Shown piece after piece: positions 23,636 through 32,139 of a stretch of DNA of 39,996 nucleotides. Source of the stretch: Alicyclobacillus tolerans (GTDB lineage: Bacteria; Bacillota; Bacilli; Alicyclobacillales; Alicyclobacillaceae). Within the stretch, counting starts at the first letter, position 1. Each line of letters opens with the position of its first letter. Location: positions 1 to 39,996 of the forward strand of contig NZ_FRAF01000026.1 in NCBI RefSeq assembly GCF_900142255.1, in the 5' to 3' direction. The position numbers were made by a program, and so were the translations under genes. Under the pieces are notes generated by a model. It searched no databases. It was given only the letters and a program-made list of their open reading frames with translations, and was not told the DNA's origin.

Positions 23636-25444
23636 CTAGTGCAACACGGCGATTGAGTGACTCTTTGGAACAGCAGCAGTTTCTACTGAGCTTTGCTCCG
23701 TCAACAATGCGTATAGTCCACCTGCTGCTACCAATTCCTCATGCGTACCCGATTCGACAAGACGTCCTTTTTCAAGTACCAAAATACGATGAGCATGACG
23801 AATGGTGGACAGACGATGGGCAATGACAAGTGTCGTGCGTTGCTTTGCAACTTCCATCAGTCCATGTTGAACCAGTTCTTCTGTCTGGCTATCCAGATTG
23901 GCTGTAGCTTCATCCAAAATTAAAATACGCGGATTCAAAGCAACAATACGCGCGAAAGAGAGCAACTGTCGCTCGCCCATTGACAAATTCGCACCCTTAC
24001 CTACAAGCGGCGTATCGTATCCTTCCGGCATCCGTTCAATGAGACGATGCGCTCCGACTCGCTCGGCTGCTGCAACCACCTCTTCACGTGAAATGTCTTT
24101 ACGGAAAAGTCGGATATTGTCTAGTACCGTTCCAGCAAATAGATTGACTTCTTGTTGCACGATCCCGATAATAGCGTGCAAATCAGCTTGGGTATAGTGA
24201 CGCACGTCTCTCCCATCAATGGTGATACGTCCTTCCTGCGGTTCATAAAACCTTGTCAACAAACTCATGATTGAACTCTTACCCGCCCCCGTCGGACCAA
24301 CAACGCCAATAAATTGACCGGGATCGACCGTAAAAGAAATATCATGCAGCACGGGCAATTCCGGATGATAGCCAAATGTCACATGCTCAAACTGAATTTT
24401 CCCGGCCACCGCGTGCCAGTCAGCTAAAGGGGTTGCTTCAGTAAGATCAACAATCTCTGGCTGCAACGCAAAAATACGGCCAATACGGTCAGCAGCTACC
24501 ATGGCCGATTGCAAAGTATTCCATTGTTGAGTCATTGAGTTGATGGGTTGAAAAAATTGTCGAATGTAAGAGATGAATGCATATAGTGTTCCAAACAAAA
24601 TCGCATGGTGCAACACCGCACCACCGCCAAACCAAACTACAGCAGCGACAGCGACATTGCCTACAAGTTCTAATACGCGGTTAAAGAACACGGAAGTCCG
24701 ATACTCGCGAACGTTTGCTTGTCGATGCAGCGTGTTGAGCCGCTCGAAATTTTCTGCCTGCCTTGATTCCTGATGAAAAATTTGAATGATACGCATACCC
24801 GCCAAGTTCTCGGCTAAAAAAGCCACAATATTGGAGAGACGAGTGCGGGTAGTCTGGTAGGCTTGACGCAATCGATTTCGAAAAGCAAAAGATATGGCAA
24901 ACAACACTGGCAATATGATCATGGAAAAAGCAGCGATTCGCACGTTTAGCTCAAACATGGCAATGATAATCATGACAATGGAGAGTCCGTCGCGCATCAT
25001 GGAGAGTGCAAAATTCGTAAAAAATTGACTTACAGTTTCCGTATCACTACTCACGTTGGTCACCAAACGACCAATGGCGTTGGTATCAAAAAAACGCATA
25101 GACTGACGCTCAATATGACGGAATAATTGCAGACGAATTTCACGTATAATACTCTGCCCTGTATATTGAAGGAGAAGAATCTGTGAAAAATTTGCCACCA
25201 CGCCAAGAACCACAATCCCAACATAAATAGCTGTGATATGATAAAGTCCCTGCCAATTAGGCTGCGAAACAGCAATATCTTTATCAATAGCCACTTTGAC
25301 CAGATAAGGTTGCATCACACTAGTTGCATTAAAAATAATGACAAGCAGCAGAACCAGCAAAAAATGACCCAGATAAGGTTTGGCAAACGGCAACAAACGC
25401 AATAAACTCCCCATACCGCTCGTATTCGCCTTTTTCTTGCTCAT
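23636..25444 (-). CDS. bmrD: Heterodimeric ABC multidrug exporter, BmrD (YheH)-like half
   Basis: A 602-aa half-transporter with a six-helix membrane domain (residues ~20-320) and an ATPase domain (~350-585). Walker A is GPTGAGKSS, Walker B plus catalytic Glu is ILILDEATANLD, the D-loop follows, and the H-loop is IAHRLST. The signature LSMGERQ departs from LSGGQ. With the partner gene, whose Walker B carries Asp instead of Glu, this gives one consensus and one degenerate ATP site, as in BmrCD of B. subtilis. It exports drugs or hydrophobic compounds. ATG 25444 overlaps the upstream stop by four bases, so translation is coupled. Confidence 0.88.
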   Translation of the reverse strand: MSKKKANTSGMGSLLRLLPFAKPYLGHFLLVLLLVIIFNATSVMQPYLVKVAIDKDIAVSQPNWQGLYHITAIYVGIVVLGVVANFSQILLLQYTGQSIIREIRLQLFRHIERQSMRFFDTNAIGRLVTNVSSDTETVSQFFTNFALSMMRDGLSIVMIIIAMFELNVRIAAFSMIILPVLFAISFAFRNRLRQAYQTTRTRLSNIVAFLAENLAGMRIIQIFHQESRQAENFERLNTLHRQANVREYRTSVFFNRVLELVGNVAVAAVVWFGGGAVLHHAILFGTLYAFISYIRQFFQPINSMTQQWNTLQSAMVAADRIGRIFALQPEIVDLTEATPLADWHAVAGKIQFEHVTFGYHPELPVLHDISFTVDPGQFIGVVGPTGAGKSSIMSLLTRFYEPQEGRITIDGRDVRHYTQADLHAIIGIVQQEVNLFAGTVLDNIRLFRKDISREEVVAAAERVGAHRLIERMPEGYDTPLVGKGANLSMGERQLLSFARIVALNPRILILDEATANLDSQTEELVQHGLMEVAKQRTTLVIAHRLSTIRHAHRILVLEKGRLVESGTHEELVAAGGLYALLTEQSSVETAAVPKSHSIAVLH

Positions 25445-27183
25445 CCTACCGCCTCCTCTTCCTCCTGCAGTCTGTACATTTGCGCATAGATACCATCCGC
25501 TGCAAGAAGCGACTCGTGTGTACCTTGTTCTACTACCCGCCCCTCATCCAGCACAAGAATGTGATCAGCATGGCGTACAGCCGAGAGTCTGTGAGCAATG
25601 ATGATGTTGGTTTGCCCTCTCCTGCGCTCGGTAAGTTCGGCTAGAATACTTTTTTCCGTATGCATGTCTACCGCTGAGAGAGCGTCATCCAGAATGAGCA
25701 CCGGAGCACGTTTGAGCAGAGCACGAGCAATCGCTGTCCGCTGTTTTTGACCGCCAGAAAGAGTGACACCGCGTTCTCCAATGACCGTTTCAAATCCTTT
25801 AGGAAAATCCATAACATCTTCATAAATTGCTGCCGCACGCGCGGCAGCATGCACTTCCTCATCAGATGCCTCACTATCACCAAAGCGAATGTTGTCCGCT
25901 ATCGTGGTTGAAAAGAGAAATCCGTCTTGAGGTACATAGGAAATGGCTTCACGCAAAGCTTCCAAGGAAAGTTGGCGTACATCAATACCGTCTAGAAAGA
26001 CCGTGCCCGACGGTGGATCGAAAATACGCGGAATCAGGTTAACCAGTGTTGTTTTGCCCGATCCGGTACGTCCAACAATGCCGAGTGAGCGTCCAGCGGG
26101 CAGACGAAAATCAATTTCGTAGAGCGTGGGTTCATCGGCATCAGCATACTGAAAGGCTGGCAAATGGACGTGAATCTCCCCGCGAACCTCTTCTAACGCT
26201 TGCGGTTCTGGAGGTGACTGAATTTCTGGTTTCTCACCCAACAAAATGGAAAGGCGCAATAGCGACGCGGAAGCGCGTTGAAAATTGTTAATCACAAAAC
26301 CGATTTGTTGCAAAGGTTGAATCAACATGGTTAGATACAGCGTGAAAGCAACAAAAGAACCGAGTGGGATTTGCCGGGTCAGGGCCAGCCAGCCTCCATA
26401 CAGCAATGCAATGGCAAACGCAATAGACCCCATTAAAGGAATCATGGACTGAAACGTTGCTGAACGTGTGAACATTGTCATTTGCCGACGTACAATCTCT
26501 TCTACACGTTTGCGAAATCGTTCTTCTTCTATCTCTTCATTTCCAGTTGCTTTAATGAGACGAATGGCTGCCAAACTTTCTTCAGTGAGTTCTGCCATAT
26601 CGGAAAGTCCTTCCTGGACATGGCGAGAAGCGATGCGCACCTTGGGGCCAAACCAGACAATAAAGAGCGGCACAAAAACAAGTGGAATGAGGGAAAGGAG
26701 TGTCAATTTGACTGAAACCGTGCGAAACGTCATATAGAGTGTGGCGATCAATAAAAAGACTGCATTCGTAAGAATATTCAGGCCGCCAGACAATGCTTCG
26801 CGAACTTGGCGCACGTCTGTCATAGCATGATTGAGCAGGTCACCAATACTGCGATGTCGAAAATATGTAGTCGAAAGCAATTCCCAGTGCAAAAAGAGAC
26901 GTTTTCGCAACAGATATTCAAACTGGCGTCCGAGCGCCCCGTTCCAAAGCTGTCCAATTCCATATAGAATCACGTAAGCTATGCCAACCAGCGCCAGCAA
27001 AATCGCATAGTGGAGAAGAAGCCGGTTGGTCATTTTACCTGCCTGTAAAGCGTCAGTAAATTCTCCAAGCAAATTAGGGAATTGAACTGTGATAAACTCC
27101 GATATTATGATGGAGAGCAACGATAAGCTGTAGGAGCCTTTATGTTCAAGCAGAAACTGCCAGAGCAGCTTCCTTGGATTCAT
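25441..27183 (-). CDS. bmrC: Heterodimeric ABC multidrug exporter, BmrC (YheI)-like half
   Basis: A 580-aa half-transporter. Six membrane helices (residues ~15-310) are followed by an ATPase domain with Walker A GRTGSGKTT, a consensus signature LSGGQKQR, and Walker B LILDDALSAVD, in which Asp replaces the catalytic Glu. The H-loop is IAHRLSAV. This is the degenerate-site partner of the BmrD-like subunit. I chose ATG 27183 (MNPRKLLWQF), which has AAGG nine bases upstream and matches the usual N-terminus; a frame to 27234 exists but adds a basic non-family leader. Regulation in B. subtilis uses a leader peptide (BmrB); I see no clear counterpart here. Confidence 0.88.
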   Translation of the reverse strand: MNPRKLLWQFLLEHKGSYSLSLLSIIISEFITVQFPNLLGEFTDALQAGKMTNRLLLHYAILLALVGIAYVILYGIGQLWNGALGRQFEYLLRKRLFLHWELLSTTYFRHRSIGDLLNHAMTDVRQVREALSGGLNILTNAVFLLIATLYMTFRTVSVKLTLLSLIPLVFVPLFIVWFGPKVRIASRHVQEGLSDMAELTEESLAAIRLIKATGNEEIEEERFRKRVEEIVRRQMTMFTRSATFQSMIPLMGSIAFAIALLYGGWLALTRQIPLGSFVAFTLYLTMLIQPLQQIGFVINNFQRASASLLRLSILLGEKPEIQSPPEPQALEEVRGEIHVHLPAFQYADADEPTLYEIDFRLPAGRSLGIVGRTGSGKTTLVNLIPRIFDPPSGTVFLDGIDVRQLSLEALREAISYVPQDGFLFSTTIADNIRFGDSEASDEEVHAAARAAAIYEDVMDFPKGFETVIGERGVTLSGGQKQRTAIARALLKRAPVLILDDALSAVDMHTEKSILAELTERRRGQTNIIIAHRLSAVRHADHILVLDEGRVVEQGTHESLLAADGIYAQMYRLQEEEEAVG

Positions 27184-27310
27184 AACAATCGACCTTTCTC
27201 GCTTAGGGTGCCGTAAATGCAGCCACAAGCTCAATGCTTTCGGTTTATATCATAAACTTCCACAAAATATAAAAACACGTTCTCATATCTTTACGAATCA
27301 TAGATTAAAC

Positions 27311-27327
27311 TTTTCGTCTGACGAAAA
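27311..27327. promoter_or_regulatory. 17-bp perfect inverted repeat, likely operator
   Basis: TTTTCGTC-T-GACGAAAA lies in the divergent interval between the ABC exporter and the NiaR-like gene, about 45 bases before the latter. Length and symmetry fit a dimeric repressor. Whether NiaR itself or another regulator binds is unknown. Confidence 0.5.
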
Positions 27328-27370
27328 TATTCTTAATTCATTGTAGTCGAAAACAGAGGTGTCAACAAGC

Positions 27371-27958
27371 GTGAAAAAAGAGAAAAAAAACTATCATACA
27401 GCGGCTCGCGAAGCTCGCCAGGAACAAATACTCGATTGGCTCAGCCAACTCGAAAAACCTCTCTCCGGCCAAGAACTAGCCAATCGTCTGGATGTTACGC
27501 GCCAGGTGATTGTCCATGATATTGCTCTGCTGAAATCGTCTGGCTATCCTATTTTATCCACAGCACGCGGATACATGCTTATGAAAGAAGAACTGTCCAG
27601 TAGACATGTCCTTCTTCTGGAAGTCTTCCATCGTCCAGATCAAACTGCTTCTGAGCTCTACATTTTGGTCGATCACGGTGTGGCTGTACTTGACGTGCAA
27701 GTGGCTCATCCTCTTTATGGAACACTGAGCGGTACACTCGATTTGCAATCCCGTAAAGATGTCGAACATTTTCTTCAACAAGCTAAAAATACACAAGCTG
27801 TTTTTCTTTCTTCTCTTACGGACGGTTGGCATTTTCACACAGTACATGTACCATCCAAAAAAAGGCTTCAAGAAGCGATATCCGCTTTGGCTGACCAGGG
27901 CATTGAAGCTCATCTTGCCAATGGCTTGAATAAACGCTCTCCTTTAATGCGTTCGTAA
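27371..27958 (+). CDS. niaR: NiaR-like transcriptional repressor (HTH_11 plus 3H domain)
   Basis: Represses NAD-biosynthesis or niacin-uptake genes when nicotinic acid is present. The 195-aa protein has an N-terminal winged helix (QEQILDWLSQLEKPLSGQEL, VTRQVIVHDIALLKSSGYPI) and a C-terminal 3H domain with conserved metal/ligand histidines (VDHGVAVLDVQVAHPLYG; DGWHFHTVHVP). The GTG at 27371 has AGAGGTG nine bases upstream; the GTG at 27359 overlaps that ribosome site. The next gene, an NCS1 transporter, is a candidate target and might carry a nicotinate-related solute, but this is inference from adjacency. Confidence 0.85.
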   Translation: MKKEKKNYHTAAREARQEQILDWLSQLEKPLSGQELANRLDVTRQVIVHDIALLKSSGYPILSTARGYMLMKEELSSRHVLLLEVFHRPDQTASELYILVDHGVAVLDVQVAHPLYGTLSGTLDLQSRKDVEHFLQQAKNTQAVFLSSLTDGWHFHTVHVPSKKRLQEAISALADQGIEAHLANGLNKRSPLMRS

Positions 27959-28081
27959 ACCTAATATTTCCCTTTTTGAAAAATTAGTGATAATCAAAAA
28001 ATCACTTTACAAAACTCTCTTTTCATGTGTATATACATGTGTAATTATTTTTTTGGACGATTTTTTTGGGGGGAATTGTCA

Positions 28082-29401
28082 TTGGCTGTTCGTCAACATA
28101 CAGTTCGTTATCAACGTCAATTACAGATTGAACCTTATGGCGTGGAAGTTATACCTCAAGAGGAACGACAGAAAAACAGTTGGAGCCAGTTGACACTTTG
28201 GTTTGGCTGTAATTTAACGATTGCCGATTTTGCGCTTGGTTTTCTACCCGTTTCTCTTGGTTTGCCGTTGTGGGCTACATTGGCAGCTTTGCTTCTTGGA
28301 AACGTGGTTGGGTCCTTGCTTGTAGGTGCCCTGGCGAGTATGGGGCCTAAATATGGTTTGCCCCAACTTGTGATTGGACGTTTCTCGTTTGGAATTAAAG
28401 GAGAATATTTGCCAGCCGCTTTTAATTTTCTTTCCACTGTAGGATGGTTTGCAGTCAACAATATATTGGGTACCTTCGGATTACAAACCCTTCTGCCCGG
28501 TATACCTTTTTTCATTCTTTCTTTAGGTCTTGTGGTCATACAAGGTGTGGTGGCCATTCTCGGCCACCACTTCATCCATATTTATGAGCGCATAATGAGC
28601 ATCGTTTTAGGTGTTCTATTTTTGGTTGTTTCTGTGCGGCTTGTTCAACATAGTTCTGTTTTTTTCAGCTATCATCCGCATCCTTCCAACGTATGGCCAT
28701 TGTTTGCCATCATGGCGGCAGCTACCTTTTCATACGTAGGAAGTTGGGCGCCTTACGCCTCGGACTACAGTCGATATCTCAAAAACGACACACCTTCTGC
28801 AAGGATTGTCAGTTTTGCCGCCATAGGCAATTTTCTCTCCAGTTTTTGGTTGGAGTTGGTGGGTCTGGGTGTTGCTTTGCTGGCTAAAAACAGCAGCAAC
28901 AGTATTGCTGCATTGCACAGTGTCATGGGTTCTTTTGGAGACTTGGCGGTCATTGCCATTATTCTTGGCGGCACAGCTGCTGATGCACTCAATCTTTATT
29001 CCAACGCCCTATCTGCTTTAGCTATAGATATTCGTTTGCCAAGAAGCGTCATGACCGTCATTACCTGTTTGCTCGGGCTAATTCTTTCCTGGATTGGCGC
29101 TGGTAGTTTTGAAAATAATTACGAAAACTTCCTGCTGCTGTTGGGCTATTGGATTACGCCTTGGGTTGGCGTACTACTCGCTGATTTCTGGAAAAATCAA
29201 TTTCAAACTCGGACGGTGACATCTCTCCGCCTGTCCCGTTTGCTTGCATTTATCATCGGAATTTTAGTTTCTATTCCATTTATGTCAAGCAGTCTCTATG
29301 AAGGACCGATTGCCAAAGCTTTGGGTGGAACCGATTTGACGTTTATTGTTGGATTTTTAGTTGCATTTACTCTCACTTGGTTTTTACCTAAAGAAAGCTA
29401 A
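28082..29401 (+). CDS. NCS1-family transporter (cytosine/purine/allantoin type)
   Basis: A 439-aa, 12-TM Na+ or H+ symporter for nucleobases or related heterocycles. Marks: an N-terminal cytosolic segment (IEPYGVEVIPQEERQ), FGCNLTIADFALGFLPVSLG (first unwound helix), GPKYGLPQLVIGRFSFG, and SYVGSWAPYASDYSRYL (substrate-site helix). I chose TTG 28082 because GGGGGG precedes it by eight bases; an ATG at 28025 lies upstream of that site. The leader contains TGTATATACA (28029-28038), which might be an operator. It follows the NiaR-like gene on the same strand, so the solute may be a vitamin-B3-like compound. It converges on and overlaps NhaC by four bases. Confidence 0.82.
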   Translation: MAVRQHTVRYQRQLQIEPYGVEVIPQEERQKNSWSQLTLWFGCNLTIADFALGFLPVSLGLPLWATLAALLLGNVVGSLLVGALASMGPKYGLPQLVIGRFSFGIKGEYLPAAFNFLSTVGWFAVNNILGTFGLQTLLPGIPFFILSLGLVVIQGVVAILGHHFIHIYERIMSIVLGVLFLVVSVRLVQHSSVFFSYHPHPSNVWPLFAIMAAATFSYVGSWAPYASDYSRYLKNDTPSARIVSFAAIGNFLSSFWLELVGLGVALLAKNSSNSIAALHSVMGSFGDLAVIAIILGGTAADALNLYSNALSALAIDIRLPRSVMTVITCLLGLILSWIGAGSFENNYENFLLLLGYWITPWVGVLLADFWKNQFQTRTVTSLRLSRLLAFIIGILVSIPFMSSSLYEGPIAKALGGTDLTFIVGFLVAFTLTWFLPKES

Positions 29402-30954
29402 GCAATATTAGGCATCAACCAACCAACAGCAGCGTAGAGCACTGTAGAAATACCAGCCAACCAAACGGCTACCTTTGTTTTGTAATTGGCGTAATCCATG
29501 ACCGGCAACTTGGTGACAGTTGACATGGCTACTGTGTTGTCGCTGAGCGGTGAAGCAAAGCCGCCAAATGTTCCACTGGCAAATACTGCTCCAGCAATCA
29601 GCGGCAGGTGGCCAACACCATGTTGAGCAATTGCAAAACCAAGCGGCATCAACATAGCCCAAGCGCCAAACGAAGAACCAATAAAATACGAAATGACACA
29701 ACCTATAACAAAAAGTGCCGGAACCAACAATGCAACAGGTACAAAATGAGATATTTCCCGCTGCGTGTATTGCGCAAAACCGAGATCGGACGAAATGGCG
29801 GAAACACCCCAAACAAAGATAAGCAGAACGTTGACAGACATCATTTCATTACCACCAGACATAAATCCAAACATGATGCGATCTATGCCTAGCCCTTTAA
29901 TTAGATAATAAATAGAACTTACTACCAAGGTCACAACTAGGGCTTCCAACATTGCCAACGAGGCATTGGCATGTAAAAAGGCATTAAAGATATTGGTGGC
30001 TTGCGCTCGACCACTCCACCATGTAAAGAAGAAAGTCAAGGCAAGAAGAAGTACAAGTGGCAAAACCAGATTGAGAGCATCTGGCTTAATTTCATCGGAA
30101 GCTAGTTCCAAGGCGTCTGGAAAGGCACGAGATTTCCCAGATTGACTAGATTCTCCCAGTTCACCAACTTGCCCTACCTCTGCATGTGCAGCACGCGACG
30201 CACGGTGAGCCATTTGCATCTGTTGCTCCGTTAAACGCCAGCGTAAATGGCGATGAATAGGTTTGTGATTGTGAGGTGTGTCCCCATCCGCTGTTGCTGG
30301 TTTTGGCTTTCGAAACGAAACAAATAGTCCATAAAGGAGGGCAATCCAAGAGAAGAAATTAAACGGTAAAGATTCGAGCAGGAGTTGAAACGGTCGCAAT
30401 CCTCCTGCTGAAGCATGATGTAACGAAGTTGAAAGCAGGCCAATCATATAGCCAACAAAAACTGTACCTATTGGAATGACTGCAATAAACGGTGTTGCGG
30501 TCAAATCAATCATAAAAGCAGAGCGCATCACTGAAACACCTAATTTTTTCATCACGCCGCGCATGACAGGAGCTATGGCGACAATACGAAAATCTGGCGC
30601 CATGAAGGTAAAAAATGCGGTCAACCAAGTAATTCCGTATCCACCTCGAGCTGTATGGATACGTTTTCCCATCCAATTGGCGAATCCCTGTACACCACCT
30701 GTGACACGCACCAAACCGACAAAACTGCCAAATCCGAATAAAAACAGCAAAAGATTGGCATTGTTTGGCACAACCACTTGTTGAACAATCGTACCAATTG
30801 CACCTTTGAGCCCTCCTACAAAGGTGGGATGAAGCATGTAGGAACCCACCAGAAGGCCAACAATAAGTCCGGGAATAACTTGCCGACTGATGAGCGCAAT
30901 AGGGATGACAATCAAAAAGGGTATCATCGAAAAGATTGTCGCATACAAATGCAT
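29398..30954 (-). CDS. NhaC-type Na+/H+ antiporter family protein
   Basis: A 518-aa membrane protein with about eleven helices, of the NhaC/ion-transporter superfamily. Key segments: FFTFMAPDFRIVAIAPVMRG (residues ~107-126), FMIDLTATPFIAVIPIGTVF, and near the end FASGTFGGFASPLSDNTV, typical of the family's second half. A charged, Ala/Ser-rich cytosolic insert (residues ~230-280) separates the two halves. I chose ATG 30954 because AGGAGG stands seven bases upstream; the ATG at 30975 lies before that site. It exchanges Na+ for H+ or carries an organic acid; members of this superfamily vary in substrate. Confidence 0.8.
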   Translation of the reverse strand: MHLYATIFSMIPFLIVIPIALISRQVIPGLIVGLLVGSYMLHPTFVGGLKGAIGTIVQQVVVPNNANLLLFLFGFGSFVGLVRVTGGVQGFANWMGKRIHTARGGYGITWLTAFFTFMAPDFRIVAIAPVMRGVMKKLGVSVMRSAFMIDLTATPFIAVIPIGTVFVGYMIGLLSTSLHHASAGGLRPFQLLLESLPFNFFSWIALLYGLFVSFRKPKPATADGDTPHNHKPIHRHLRWRLTEQQMQMAHRASRAAHAEVGQVGELGESSQSGKSRAFPDALELASDEIKPDALNLVLPLVLLLALTFFFTWWSGRAQATNIFNAFLHANASLAMLEALVVTLVVSSIYYLIKGLGIDRIMFGFMSGGNEMMSVNVLLIFVWGVSAISSDLGFAQYTQREISHFVPVALLVPALFVIGCVISYFIGSSFGAWAMLMPLGFAIAQHGVGHLPLIAGAVFASGTFGGFASPLSDNTVAMSTVTKLPVMDYANYKTKVAVWLAGISTVLYAAVGWLMPNIA

Positions 30955-31040
30955 AAAAATTCCTCCTGCGTTCATTGTTCCGTTTCATTACGTAACATTT
31001 CACACAAGAGAAATCTCATACAGTTTTTTAAGAAAATATT

Positions 31041-31253
31041 TTATTTTTTTCGTACAACCTGGACACCAAACAATCTCGGCAGCAGATAGATTCCTGCAAC
31101 ACCCACGAGTACGTAAACAACGCGACTAAATAGATTCCCATAATCAGCAAATACAGAATTTCCAACCGCTTGAACCAAATCAAATTGGAAAAGTCCTACC
31201 AACAACCAATTGATGGCTCCAATGACTACCAGCCACCATGCGGCTCTTTCCAC
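31041..31253 (-). CDS. DUF378 small membrane protein (YuzA-like)
   Basis: A 70-aa protein: MERAAWWLVVIGAINWLLVG, FQFDLVQAVGN, then SRVVYVLVGVAGIYLLPRLF. It has two membrane helices and the GxINWxLVG and YxLVGxAG marks of DUF378. I placed the start at GTG 31253, eight bases after GGGAGG; a longer in-frame ORF to 31403 runs into the phosphatase gene and is not supported. Function unknown; members are common in Bacillota. Confidence 0.8.
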   Translation of the reverse strand: MERAAWWLVVIGAINWLLVGLFQFDLVQAVGNSVFADYGNLFSRVVYVLVGVAGIYLLPRLFGVQVVRKK

Positions 31254-31329
31254 ATCAGCCACCTCCCTTTGTCCTCTACATATGCCTGTCTGTGCCCACT
31301 TAGACCAAGCAATGTCGAAGCGTGCCTGG

Positions 31330-32067
31330 TCATCTGACCTCTTGCAGCTTTTGAATGGTTTGCCAAACCTCTTTTGCAGTTGTGAGCATAGGTTCTCCAG
31401 CATTCAAACCGTCCGATAGTCGAATGCCTTCTGACTTTGGCACATACCAAATCGCCTGCAAGCCGGCCTTTCTTGCCCCTATCACGTCTCCCCCATAGTT
31501 ATCTCCAATCATCAACAACCGTTCGACAGGTGAACCCAAACGAAGACTGACTTGTCGATAGATAAGTGGATCTGGTTTTGCTGGTCCAATTTCTTCCGAA
31601 ACAAAGACAGCTTCTGGATGAAAATAGGATTCTAAGCCAGCTAGTTTTAATTTTCTTCTCACGACATCGGACGATCCGTTGGAGAGGATGGCCAGCGGAA
31701 ATTCTTTACTCACTTGAGCCAGAAGCTCTTCTGCTTCGGGTAAAGGACGTGTATACTCATCAAGGGCCTTATCTAGTAAACGTTGAAATTGTTCGACTTC
31801 CTCAGCCTTCGGTTGTCTTTCAAAGGCATGCCAAGTTCTAAGAAAACGCTCACGTCGGAGTTGATCAATCGTTATCCGACGTGCATCAAACTCCTTCCAT
31901 AATAACTCATGGTGACGAAAAAATTCTTCCATCCAATGATCTGGGATTTGGTGACCATAGAGTTGTCGAAGGACTTCTGGCAAACCTGCTGTGTACTGTA
32001 GTGATGTATCAATCAAAGTATGATCGAGATCGAACAAAACTGTATGAAATAATGGCTTGACTGTCAT
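31330..32067 (-). CDS. HAD-superfamily phosphatase (YjjG/YfnB type)
   Basis: A 245-aa hydrolase that removes phosphate from nucleotides or small metabolites. HAD motifs in order: FDLDHTLID (motif I, nucleophile Asp), LSNGSS (motif II), GPAKPDP (motif III Lys) and MIGDNYGGDVIGARKAG (motif IV acidic pair). The cap domain (residues ~20-100) is helical, as in the YjjG subfamily. ATG 32067 has AAGGAG nine bases upstream. It is divergent from the purine/pyrimidine permease at 32140, consistent with, but not proof of, a nucleotide-clearance role. Confidence 0.85.
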   Translation of the reverse strand: MTVKPLFHTVLFDLDHTLIDTSLQYTAGLPEVLRQLYGHQIPDHWMEEFFRHHELLWKEFDARRITIDQLRRERFLRTWHAFERQPKAEEVEQFQRLLDKALDEYTRPLPEAEELLAQVSKEFPLAILSNGSSDVVRRKLKLAGLESYFHPEAVFVSEEIGPAKPDPLIYRQVSLRLGSPVERLLMIGDNYGGDVIGARKAGLQAIWYVPKSEGIRLSDGLNAGEPMLTTAKEVWQTIQKLQEVR

Positions 32068-32139
32068 CAATGATTGCTCCTTCCCATAGCACGTTGGATA
32101 AGGTTGTATTTTAAATATGCATAGAAAGCAGGGAATTTT

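Noticed and set aside
29408-30784. Alternative frames within the NhaC gene
   Set aside because: They have atypical residue composition rich in Cys and His and overlap a clear family match.
31041-31403. 120-aa version of the DUF378 protein
   Set aside because: The first ~50 residues overlap the phosphatase gene and do not belong to the family; the ribosome site and homology point to GTG 31253.
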